A stretch of DNA of 64,000 bases from an uncultured Collinsella sp. (lineage in GTDB: Bacteria; Actinomycetota; Coriobacteriia; Coriobacteriales; Coriobacteriaceae). This document shows positions 15,589 through 22,931 of this stretch, piece by piece. The DNA lies in contig CATYIV010000005.1 of the NCBI GenBank assembly GCA_958407465.1, positions 1-64,000 of the forward strand, written 5' to 3'. The first letter of the stretch is position 1; each line of letters opens with the position of its first letter. Under the pieces are notes generated by a model, which saw only the letters and a program-made list of their open reading frames with translations, was not told where the DNA came from and did no database searches. The position numbers and the translations under genes are program-made.

Positions 15589-16752
15589 ATGCAGGCATCG
15601 CAGCGTCTCGACCGCTTTAGCGCGGAGGTCTTCGCCTCGCTCAACAACAAACTGCTTGCGCTGAAGGCTCAGGGCAAGACCATTTACAACATGAGCGTGG
15701 GCACGCCCGACTTTAAGCCGTACGACCACGTGGTCGAGGCGCTCACGCAGGCAGCCCAAGATCCCGAGATGTGGAAGTATGCCCTGCGCGACCTGCCCGA
15801 ACTCAAGCAAGCTGTGTGCGATTACTATGAGCGTCGCTTTGGCGTTTCGGGCATTACGCCGTCCATGGTGCAGTCGTGCAACGGCACGCAGGAGGGCGTG
15901 GGCCATTTGGGCCTGGCCCTGCTCGATCCGGGTGACACCATTTTGGTTCCCGATCCGTGCTACCCGGTTTTTGAGGCGGGGGCCAAGATCGCCGACGCCA
16001 AACTCGAGTATTATCCGCTGGTGGCGGAGCACAATTACCTGCCCTATGTGGCGGGCATCGATCCCGAGGTGGCCGATCGTGCCAAGTACATGATCGTGTC
16101 GCTGCCCGCCAACCCGGTGGGCTCGGTGGGCACGCCCGAGATCTACGAGGAGATCATCGCTTTTGCCCGCGAGCACGACCTGCTGATCGTTCACGACAAC
16201 GCATACTCCGACATCGTGTTCAACGGCGAGCCGGGCGGCAGCTTCTTGCAGTACCCCGGCGCGCTCGAGGTGGGCGTTGAGTTCTTCTCGCTCTCCAAGT
16301 CGTTTAACGTCACCGGTGCCCGCATCGGCTTTTTGGTCGGCCGAGAGGACGTGGTCTCGGCCTTTGCCAAGCTGCGCGGCCAGATCGACTTTGGCATGTT
16401 CTTCCCGATCCAGAAGGCCGCCATCGCCTGCCTGAACGGTCCGCGCGATGAGGTCGAGGCGCAGCGTCTGAAGTACCAGGAGCGCCGCGATGCCCTGTGC
16501 GACGGTCTTGAGGGCTTGGGCTGGGAGCGCCCCAACGCGCATGGCTCTATGTTTGTGTGGGCCAAGCTTCCCGGTGGCCGCACCGATTCCATGGCGTTTT
16601 GCGAGGAGCTTATGGAGAAGGCCGGCGTTGTGGTGACGCCGGGCGCGAGCTTTGGTCCTTCGGGCGAGGGGCACGTGCGCATGGCGCTGGTCTTGCCGCC
16701 CGACCAGATCGCTTTGGCTGTCGAGGCCATTCGCGAGGCGGGCCTGTATTAG
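15589..16752 (+). CDS. Class I/II PLP-dependent aminotransferase (DapL/AlaA-like)
   Basis: A 387-residue fold-type I aminotransferase. NMSVGTPDFKP near residues 37-47, SLPANPVGSV (the Asn that contacts PLP), HDNAYSDIVF, and FFSLSKSFNVTGARIGF with the PLP lysine Lys237 are seen. The ATG at 15589 follows GAAAGGTGG. It resembles LL-diaminopimelate aminotransferases and alanine/aspartate aminotransferases. Because the window carries DapH, DapB, DapA, LysA and a deacetylase, one possible role is the N-acetyl-DAP aminotransferase step that those genes lack, but it is not in that cluster. Substrate not decidable from sequence. Confidence 0.85.
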   Translation: MQASQRLDRFSAEVFASLNNKLLALKAQGKTIYNMSVGTPDFKPYDHVVEALTQAAQDPEMWKYALRDLPELKQAVCDYYERRFGVSGITPSMVQSCNGTQEGVGHLGLALLDPGDTILVPDPCYPVFEAGAKIADAKLEYYPLVAEHNYLPYVAGIDPEVADRAKYMIVSLPANPVGSVGTPEIYEEIIAFAREHDLLIVHDNAYSDIVFNGEPGGSFLQYPGALEVGVEFFSLSKSFNVTGARIGFLVGREDVVSAFAKLRGQIDFGMFFPIQKAAIACLNGPRDEVEAQRLKYQERRDALCDGLEGLGWERPNAHGSMFVWAKLPGGRTDSMAFCEELMEKAGVVVTPGASFGPSGEGHVRMALVLPPDQIALAVEAIREAGLY

Positions 16753-16896
16753 AAAGCTATTTTGGCTCGTCAATATATCGAAACCGATTTCGTGCAGTTA
16801 TTTTACGAATCCTGCAAATAATTTCGGTAAACGGTCGATATTTGGCTGCGAATAGGAGCATAATCAAAGTCCCGATTGGATGTATTGGGATTACGG

Positions 16897-16930
16897 CAAG
16901 CCGCTCGGGTCGTTCCCGGGCGGCTTGTTT
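16897..16930 (+). terminator. Hairpin between the aminotransferase gene and ldh
   Basis: CAAGCCGCTCGGG pairs with CCCGGGCGGCTTG (one G-T pair), followed by TTT. It sits 25 bases before the ldh start, so it ends aminotransferase transcripts or attenuates ldh. Confidence 0.65.
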
Positions 16931-16953
16931 GTGGAGAGAGATGGGAGTTTCTA

Positions 16954-17904
16954 ATGGTTAACGAGAAGAAGGTCGCTATTGTCGGCTGTGGTTTCGTCGG
17001 TTCGTCTTCGGCGTTCGCGCTGATGCAGAGTGGTCTGTTCTCCGAGATGGTCCTCATCGACGTGGACAAGAACCGTGCCGAGGGTGAGGCCCTGGATATC
17101 GCGCACGGCATGACGTTTGCCGAGCCGATGAAGATCTACGCCGGCGATTATTCCGATGTCGCCGACGCCGCCATGATCGTCGTCACCGCTGGCGCCGCCC
17201 AGAAGCCCGGCGAGACACGCCTGGACCTGGTCAACAAGAACGTCAACATCTTCAAGTCCATTATTCCCGAGATCAAGAAGTCCGGCTTCGACGGCATTCT
17301 GCTGATCGTCTCCAACCCAGTCGACGTCCTGACCTATGCCGCCATCAAGATGTCCGGTCTGCCCGAGGGCCACGTCATCGGTTCCGGCACCGTGCTCGAT
17401 ACCGGTCGCCTGCAGCAGATGCTCGGCGCCCACGTCGAGGTCGACCCGCGCGACGTTCAGGCCTACGTCATGGGCGAGCACGGCGACTCCGAGTTTGTCG
17501 CTTGGTCCAGCGCTCAGGTTGCCGGCGTTCCGCTGAACACCTTCTGCGAGCTTCACGGCCACCTGGAGCACGAAGCTGCCGAGAAGCGCATCGCCGAGGA
17601 CGTCAAGAACTCCGCCTACACCATCATCGAGAAGAAGCACGCCACCTACTACGGCGTCGCCATGGCCGTTAAGCGCATCTGCACCGCTGTCATGCGCGAT
17701 GAGCAGACCGTTCTGCCTGTCTCTTCGCTCATGGTGGGCGAGTATGGCCTGTCCGATCTTGCCATCTCCATGCCGACCGTCGTTGGTCGCGACGGCGTTG
17801 TCTGCCGCGTTCCCGTGCCGCTGGACGATGACGAGCAACATGAGCTCACCGCCTCCGCCAAGGCCCTCAAGGACATCATCGACAGCGTCGACTTCTCCTG
17901 CTAA
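16954..17904 (+). CDS. ldh: L-lactate dehydrogenase
   Basis: A 316-residue NAD-dependent L-lactate dehydrogenase that reduces pyruvate and regenerates NAD+ in fermentation. Rossmann start VAIVGCGFVGSSSAFAL, MVLIDVDKNRAEGEALDIAHG, the substrate loop AAQKPGETRLDL (Arg), SNPVDVLTY and GEHGDSE with the catalytic His near residue 175 are all present. The Gln in 'GAAQKPGETR' is the usual mark of lactate rather than malate dehydrogenases. The ATG at 16954 is used, after GGGAG; earlier in-frame starts would add an unrelated extension. It is followed by its own terminator. Confidence 0.93.
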   Translation: MVNEKKVAIVGCGFVGSSSAFALMQSGLFSEMVLIDVDKNRAEGEALDIAHGMTFAEPMKIYAGDYSDVADAAMIVVTAGAAQKPGETRLDLVNKNVNIFKSIIPEIKKSGFDGILLIVSNPVDVLTYAAIKMSGLPEGHVIGSGTVLDTGRLQQMLGAHVEVDPRDVQAYVMGEHGDSEFVAWSSAQVAGVPLNTFCELHGHLEHEAAEKRIAEDVKNSAYTIIEKKHATYYGVAMAVKRICTAVMRDEQTVLPVSSLMVGEYGLSDLAISMPTVVGRDGVVCRVPVPLDDDEQHELTASAKALKDIIDSVDFSC

Positions 17905-17935
17905 ATCAAGCTCGTTAGAGCGAAAAGCTACAATG

Positions 17936-17972
17936 AAGGCGTCCGAGCCCACACGGCCCGGGCGCCTTTTTG
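17936..17972 (+). terminator. Terminator of ldh
   Basis: AAGGCGTCCG and CGGGCGCCTT pair with one T-G pair and an inner GCC/GGC, followed by TTTT. Confidence 0.8.
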
Positions 17973-18001
17973 GTGCAAAGTAACCTGACCCCAATGCACC
18001 A
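17972..18001 (+). repeat. Direct repeat, left copy, flanking the DUF2974 gene
   Basis: GGTGCAAAGTAACCTGACCC followed by CAATGCACC. The ends GGTGCA and TGCACC are inverted repeats of each other. A second copy with three changes lies at 19184-19213, just after the enclosed gene. Confidence 0.7.
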
Positions 18002-18018
18002 TAGTTGATGGGAGGGCC

Positions 18019-19179
18019 ATGTCGGATTCGCCTAATTTTTTGACCTATGCCCAGACGGCGTTTGATCCGTTTGAGGAGCGGCCGTTCTGCGCGGTGGATA
18101 GCCTGGTCTTTGCGTGGTTGTCCTATTTGCGTTTGCCGGGTGATATGGCGGAGCTGACGAACTGGCAGGGCCTAGACGTACGCGAGCTGCTGCGTGCCGA
18201 GTGCTACCGGGACATGATTGGCGACTTGTGGGATCCAGAGGGGAGCAGGGCCTTGCTGGAGGCCGTGGCAGCAAGCCCTCGCTACCGTGGCGTGCACGTT
18301 TGCGGCTATCGTGCCGTGAGCGATGTAGTGGCGACGGAGCAGTTTGCAGCCATGGCGTTCCGGTTTCCGGCGGGGTTTAGTTATCTCTCCTTCCGGGGGA
18401 CCGACAGCACGATTGTGGGCTGGAAAGAGGACTTTAACATGGCGTTCCGGTGCCCTGTGCCGGCCCAGGAATCCGCGGCGCGTTATGTGGACGAGGCGGC
18501 GGATGCGATTGACGGGCCGATTTTGTGCGGAGGGCATTCCAAGGGTGGAAACCTTGCGGTGTACGGTGCGGCGATGTGCTCCGATGTCGCCCGTGAGCGA
18601 ATCGAACGGGCGTATTCCCATGATGGTCCGGGCTTTGTCGAGGAGTTTCTGAGCGGCAGCGCCTTTGCCGATCTTTCCGGTCGAATCGATAAGACGCTGC
18701 CTCGGTCGTCGATCTTTGGCATGATGTTCGAGACACAGGAGGACTATGCCATCGTTGAGAGCACCGAGTTCAGCCTGCTGCAACACAATCCCTTTAGCTG
18801 GGTGGTTGATGGTCGCGACTTCGTGTACTGTGAGCACCTGTCCGCCGGTGCTCGATATGTTGATGGCTCCATTCGCGAGATGCTGCTTGCAGTGTCACCT
18901 AGCGAGCGCGAACGTTTTGTAGATGCGTTGTTCTCCATGTTTGAGGCTACGGGTGCTGAGCGGTTTGCGGATATCGCTGGGAATCTGCGCGAGAGCCTGC
19001 CCGTGATGCTCCAGGCTGCGCAAGGCTTCGACAAGGAAACGCGACGCTTTGTCTCGCAGACCATCGTGGCAATCCTTAAATGCGCACTGCTGCCCAAACG
19101 GCCCCAGATCGACATGTCCGCTGCCGGTAAGAGCCTGGCAGAACAACTCGAGGCGTGGCAGTCCGAACTTCTGCGCTAA
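18019..19179 (+). CDS. DUF2974 (Mbeg1-like) alpha/beta-hydrolase-fold protein
   Basis: A 386-residue cytoplasmic protein. The first 100 residues carry the family start (FCAVDSLVFAWLSYLRLP), followed by the hydrolase core: FSYLSFRGTDSTIVGWKEDFNMAF and the nucleophile elbow CGGHSKGGNLAVYGA with Ser near residue 174. These are features of DUF2974, a lipase-like family abundant in gut Gram-positives; substrates are unknown. The ATG at 18019 follows GGGAGGGCC. It lies alone, flanked by two copies of a 29-bp direct repeat, which may mark an insertion or a shared regulatory element. Confidence 0.8.
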   Translation: MSDSPNFLTYAQTAFDPFEERPFCAVDSLVFAWLSYLRLPGDMAELTNWQGLDVRELLRAECYRDMIGDLWDPEGSRALLEAVAASPRYRGVHVCGYRAVSDVVATEQFAAMAFRFPAGFSYLSFRGTDSTIVGWKEDFNMAFRCPVPAQESAARYVDEAADAIDGPILCGGHSKGGNLAVYGAAMCSDVARERIERAYSHDGPGFVEEFLSGSAFADLSGRIDKTLPRSSIFGMMFETQEDYAIVESTEFSLLQHNPFSWVVDGRDFVYCEHLSAGARYVDGSIREMLLAVSPSERERFVDALFSMFEATGAERFADIAGNLRESLPVMLQAAQGFDKETRRFVSQTIVAILKCALLPKRPQIDMSAAGKSLAEQLEAWQSELLR

Positions 19180-19183
19180 CCAT

Positions 19184-19213
19184 TGGTGCAAAGAAACCTG
19201 GCCCCAATGCAGC
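19184..19213 (+). repeat. Direct repeat, right copy, flanking the DUF2974 gene
   Basis: TGGTGCAAAGAAACCTGGCC followed by CCAATGCAGC; matches the left copy at 17972-18001 except for three bases. Confidence 0.7.
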
Positions 19214-19290
19214 AATCTTCGATGCGCTTGGGGCGGGCTTGACCGCTATACTGGTTCGTGCCGAAATCGATCTAGAACGGAATGCCGTAT

Positions 19291-20295
19291 ATGAAAATCA
19301 ATCATGCGATTCTGCATATCCTGGACTTTGACTCTGCCGTTAACGTCATGAGCCAGCGTGAGCTCGATATCGAAAGCCGTACCGTGCGCAATTTCGTAAC
19401 CACGCATCTGCGCCGCGCACGCACCTCGGCCGACAACAAACGCGCCACGTTTGCCGAGAACTCTGCGTTTGGCGGCGAGCTCAAGGGCTATTTCTTTGGC
19501 GAGCGCGAGTTCGTGGACCTGTCGCAGCAGATTGCGGAGTTTATCTCCTCCGAGCTCACCAAAGCCGAGAAAGCCGAGTCCACCGACGTGCTCGTGGCCG
19601 ATTTTGACGACGATGAGGATGCCCGCTGGTTTGCCGTGATGCTGCTGGGCTCTAAGCAGGCATTCATGCACGAGGTGGGTCGCGAAGAGGGCGAGGTGCG
19701 TAACGATATCGCGCGCCACTATGCCATTCTGCCGAACCCTTCGCAAAAGGTGCCGAGCTATGCAATCGTGCGTGCAAGCACCATGGAGATCGGCTATGTG
19801 GACAAGAAGCGCAAGATCGCCGGCGAGGATCGCATGCTTATCCCCGATGGCCTGCTGCAGTGCGACACGGGCGTATCGGGCAAGGAGGTCATCGACACCG
19901 TGACGCGTGTGGTCGAGGAAGTCGCCGAGGAGCACGGTGCCAATACGGCCGTAGCGCTCGCCAAGGTTAAGGCTGCTGTTGCCGAGAAGGTCGAGGATGA
20001 CGAGGAGCTGCCGCCTTGGGATATCGTCGACGAGGTCTTTGAGGACGAGCCGGTCATCAAGGAGAGCGTGCGCGCGGCACTGACTGAGGAGAAGGTGCCT
20101 GAGCGTGTGCCCGTGGAGCGCAAGCAGGTCGAACGCGCGGCGGTGCGCAACCACAAGATCCGTACCGACACGGGCATCGAGATCAGCTTCCCGGCCGAGA
20201 TGGGTTCGAACTCTGAGTACATCGAGTTTGTCAACGAGCCCAACGGCCTCATCTCCATCGAGCTCAAGAACATCGGAAGTATTGAGAATCGATAA
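19291..20295 (+). CDS. 37-kDa nucleoid-associated protein (NdpA/YejK family)
   Basis: A 334-residue protein starting MKINHAILHILDFDSAVNVMSQRELDIES, the family opening. Length, the acidic middle, and the order of conserved blocks (a sequence near residue 110 with FAVMLLGSKQAFMHEV, then HYAILPNPSQKVPSYAIV and KRKIAGEDRMLIPDGLLQC near 150-190) match NdpA/YejK proteins, which bind the nucleoid. The ATG at 19291 is spaced 9 bases from ACGGA; the in-frame ATG at 19282 is too close to it. Exact function is poorly known for the family. It stands alone and ends in a terminator. Confidence 0.8.
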   Translation: MKINHAILHILDFDSAVNVMSQRELDIESRTVRNFVTTHLRRARTSADNKRATFAENSAFGGELKGYFFGEREFVDLSQQIAEFISSELTKAEKAESTDVLVADFDDDEDARWFAVMLLGSKQAFMHEVGREEGEVRNDIARHYAILPNPSQKVPSYAIVRASTMEIGYVDKKRKIAGEDRMLIPDGLLQCDTGVSGKEVIDTVTRVVEEVAEEHGANTAVALAKVKAAVAEKVEDDEELPPWDIVDEVFEDEPVIKESVRAALTEEKVPERVPVERKQVERAAVRNHKIRTDTGIEISFPAEMGSNSEYIEFVNEPNGLISIELKNIGSIENR

Positions 20296-20320
20296 ACTGC
20301 TCTTGGACGTTGCAAAAAAC

Positions 20321-20356
20321 AAAGGCCGAAGCCTTTTGGGACTTCGGCCTTTTTTG
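20321..20356 (+). terminator. Terminator after the nucleoid-associated protein gene
   Basis: AAAGGCCGAAG and CTTCGGCCTTT form an 11-bp perfect stem followed by TTTTG. Confidence 0.88.
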
Positions 20357-20407
20357 TTTTCGGCTTGGTGGCTGACATTGCGCCGCAGGTTGAGCTCACG
20401 TCAGCGA

Positions 20408-20505
20408 AAACGCCCCTAAGCGAGCAAGGTGACGTGAAAGAGGAGGGAAGCGTACTTCGGTACGCGACCGACGATTGAACGTCAGATTGCCGCTTAGGGG
20501 CGTTT
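20408..20505. repeat. Structured repeat family A, copy 1
   Basis: A 98-base element bounded by a 15-bp perfect inverted repeat (AAACGCCCCTAAGCG and CGCTTAGGGGCGTTT). Inside are GCAA/TTGC, TGACGT/ACGTCA and a central hairpin GCGTAC-TTCG-GTACGC, with conserved single-stranded blocks GTGAAAGAGGA and CGACGATTGAA. A second copy at 37884-37984 keeps the blocks and the central hairpin but changes the other helices on both sides. It lies between the nucleoid-protein gene and dapH, whose stop is at 20549. Confidence 0.8.
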
Positions 20506-20548
20506 GCAGCGTCGGGCCGTTACGGCGTTTGGTAAAACGCCGTAACTA

Positions 20549-21268
20549 TTAAAGCTGGCGCAGGCCCTCTTCCAGGCCGGTCTTGCTGTCGGTCTTCTCG
20601 TCGCGCATCTTGATGACGCGGGCGGGGACACCGGCCACGACGGCACCGGCGGGGACGTCCTCGACGCACACGGCGCCGGCGGCAACGACAGCGCCCTTGC
20701 CTACGTGCACGCCCTCCAGGACCACGGCATTGGCGCCGATCATAACGTCGTCCTCGATGATGACGGGCGTGGCACTGGCGGGCTCCACGACGCCTGCCAG
20801 CACGGTGCCGGCGCCGATGTGGCAGTTCTTGCCCACGGTGGCGCGGCCGCCCAGCACGGCGCCCATATCAATCATGGAGCCTTCGCCAATGACGGAGCCG
20901 ATGTTGATGATGGCGCCCATCATGATGACGGCGTGATCGCCGATCTCGACGCGGTCACGGATGATCGCGCCCGGCTCGATGCGGGCGTTGATGCCCTTAA
21001 GGTCGAGCATGGGCACGGCAGAGTTGCGGCAGTCATTCTCGACATCGTAGTAGTCGATGGAGTCGGCATTGGCATCGAGGATGGCCTTGAGCTCATCCCA
21101 GTCGCCAAAGACGGTCTTGCCACGACGACCGCCGTAGACATGTGCGTCGCCCCAGGCAACCTTCATGCCCGGCTTCTCGCGCACGTACAGCTTGACGGGC
21201 GTCTTTTTGGGCGCAGTGGCGATGTAGTTGATAATCTCTTGTGCATCCATCTCGGCTGCGTTGCTCAT
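20549..21268 (-). CDS. dapH: Tetrahydrodipicolinate N-acetyltransferase
   Basis: A 239-residue left-handed beta-helix acyltransferase. The N-terminal domain ([25 protein letters not shown]) is that of DapH, and from about residue 100 hexapeptide repeats run through [59 protein letters not shown] and [23 protein letters not shown]. It acetylates tetrahydrodipicolinate with acetyl-CoA in the acetylase route to meso-DAP and lysine. An AAAGGAGAG site precedes the ATG at 21268. Last gene of the lysA-dapA/dapB/dapH operon; 39 bases separate it from dapB. Confidence 0.92.
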   Translation of the reverse strand: MSNAAEMDAQEIINYIATAPKKTPVKLYVREKPGMKVAWGDAHVYGGRRGKTVFGDWDELKAILDANADSIDYYDVENDCRNSAVPMLDLKGINARIEPGAIIRDRVEIGDHAVIMMGAIINIGSVIGEGSMIDMGAVLGGRATVGKNCHIGAGTVLAGVVEPASATPVIIEDDVMIGANAVVLEGVHVGKGAVVAAGAVCVEDVPAGAVVAGVPARVIKMRDEKTDSKTGLEEGLRQL

Positions 21269-21307
21269 TTGCTATCTCTCCTTTGGGTGGATTCGGTTGA
21301 TACCCGG

Positions 21308-22048
21308 TTAGGCAAACATGACCTTGTCGAACGTATAGAAGCCGGGTTCGCGGGTGACGAGCTTCTGCGCGGCTGCCAAGGCGCCGTTGACAAAGATCTG
21401 ACGGCTCGTGGCGCGGTGGGTGAGCGTGACCTCCTCGTCCTGGCCAAAGAAACTCACCTCGTGCACGCCGGCGACGTTGCCGCCGCGCAGCGAGTGCATT
21501 CCGATCTCCTTGGGGTCGCGCGCTCCGCACATGCCCTCGCGTCCGTAGACGGGGTGGTAGCCTGCCTCGGGCTCGGCCTCGACGACGGCGTCGAGCAGCA
21601 ACTTGGCAGTGCCGCTGGGGGCGTCGACCTTTTGGTTGTGGTGCGTCTCGACGATCTCGCAGTCAAAGCCGGGCAGCTCGCGTGTGGCCTGGGCCACCAG
21701 ATGACGCAGGGCGGCGATGCCGATGGAGTAGTTGCCCGAGTGCATGACGCGGGCGTTCTGACCCAGCTCGCGCAGGCGGTCCATCTGCTCGGGCGTATAG
21801 CCCGTGGTGCCCGAGACCAACGCGGCGCCCGTGCGCTCGACATAGGCGACGACGGCATCGAAGGTCACGACGTTCGAGAAGTCGATAATCACATCGGCGG
21901 CCGGTGCGTTCTCGAGCTCGCTCAAATCGAAGCCAATCTGGGCTACGATATCAAAAACGGGTTGACCGGCGGCGTCGACAACGCCCTCGGCGGTGGTGCG
22001 GATGAGCGAGCCCATGCGGCCCGTTCCCATAATGACGGTCTTAATCAA
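21308..22048 (-). CDS. dapB: 4-hydroxy-tetrahydrodipicolinate reductase
   Basis: A 246-residue NAD(P)H-dependent reductase. Seen are the Rossmann start IKTVIMGTGRMGSLI, IIDFSNVVTFDAVV, GTTGY, the active-site region ETHHNQKVDAPSGTAK (His-His and Lys), and GYHPVYGREGMCGAR. It carries out the second committed step after DapA. The apparent start is TTG at 22048, overlapping the dapA stop by 8 bases, which points to translational coupling. Genes of the pathway follow in the order lysA-dapA, dapB, dapH. Confidence 0.92.
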   Translation of the reverse strand: MIKTVIMGTGRMGSLIRTTAEGVVDAAGQPVFDIVAQIGFDLSELENAPAADVIIDFSNVVTFDAVVAYVERTGAALVSGTTGYTPEQMDRLRELGQNARVMHSGNYSIGIAALRHLVAQATRELPGFDCEIVETHHNQKVDAPSGTAKLLLDAVVEAEPEAGYHPVYGREGMCGARDPKEIGMHSLRGGNVAGVHEVSFFGQDEEVTLTHRATSRQIFVNGALAAAQKLVTREPGFYTFDKVMFA

Positions 22049-22931
22049 GCAGACCAGCTCCCTTCAGGGCATCGGTAAGTGCAGAGCGCGTGTCGTCTGC
22101 CATGGGGCACAGCGGCATGCGGTAGTTTGCCTCGATCATACCCATCTGAGCGAGCGCCTCTTTGACGGGGATGGGGTTGACCTCGCTAAAGAGGGCATTG
22201 ATGAGCGGCTGGCCGGCAATCTGGATATCGCGGGCACGTGCCACGTCACCGTCCAAATAGGCGCGGCACATGTCATGTACGAGCTGCGGCTGCACGTCGG
22301 CCCACACGCTGATGGTGCCCGAAGCGCCCAGGCTCATGAGCGGCACTGTGAGTGCATCCTCGCCCGAGTACATGCGGAAGTCATCGGACAGCAGGTGGGC
22401 GATCTTGGCCGCGTAGGCGACGTTGCCCGAGGCCTCCTTGATGCCCATGATGTTGGGGTGCGCGGCTAGGCGCTCTACGTTGCGCTCGCTGATACCGCAG
22501 CCGCAGCGGCCGGGGATGTTGTACAGGATGCAGGGGATGTCAACGGCATCGGCGACGGTCTTAAAGTGCTGATAGATACCCTCTTCGTTGGACTTGTTGT
22601 AGTAGGGGGTAATGAGCAGCAGGCCGTCGGCTCCCAAGCCCTGGTAAGTAAGCGACTTGGTGAGCATGGTCTGCGTGGAGTTGGAGCCCGAGCCGGCGAT
22701 GACGGGGACGCGTCCTGCAACATGCTTGACCACGGCGGCGACGACGGAGTTGTCCTCGTCGTCGGTCATCGTGGCACTCTCACCGGTGGTGCCCAGGGTG
22801 AGGATGGCGTCGGTGCCATTTTGCAAGTGGAAATCGATAAGGCGCTCGAGCGCGTCAAAGTCGACGCTGCCGTCCTTTTTAAACGGCGTGACAAGGGCGA
22901 CGATTGAGCCCTCGAGGTTGCGGATATCCAT
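22041..22931 (-). CDS. dapA: Dihydrodipicolinate synthase DapA, internal start within the fusion
   Basis: From the internal ATG at 22931 the product is 296 residues, the normal DapA length. It shows LEGSIVALVTPFKKDGSVD at the start, LGTTGESATMTDDE, YYNKSNEEGIYQHF (Tyr), LYNIPGRCGCGIS and IMGIKEASGN with the Schiff-base lysine. The enzyme condenses pyruvate and aspartate semialdehyde. GAAGGAG stands 8 bases before the ATG, so separate translation is likely whether or not the fusion product is made. The dapB start overlaps its stop. Confidence 0.85.
   Translation of the reverse strand: MDIRNLEGSIVALVTPFKKDGSVDFDALERLIDFHLQNGTDAILTLGTTGESATMTDDEDNSVVAAVVKHVAGRVPVIAGSGSNSTQTMLTKSLTYQGLGADGLLLITPYYNKSNEEGIYQHFKTVADAVDIPCILYNIPGRCGCGISERNVERLAAHPNIMGIKEASGNVAYAAKIAHLLSDDFRMYSGEDALTVPLMSLGASGTISVWADVQPQLVHDMCRAYLDGDVARARDIQIAGQPLINALFSEVNPIPVKEALAQMGMIEANYRMPLCPMADDTRSALTDALKGAGLLD

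Noticed and set aside
15508-16773. 421-codon minus-strand frame opposite the aminotransferase
   Set aside because: No ribosome binding site or domain; the plus strand has a complete PLP aminotransferase.
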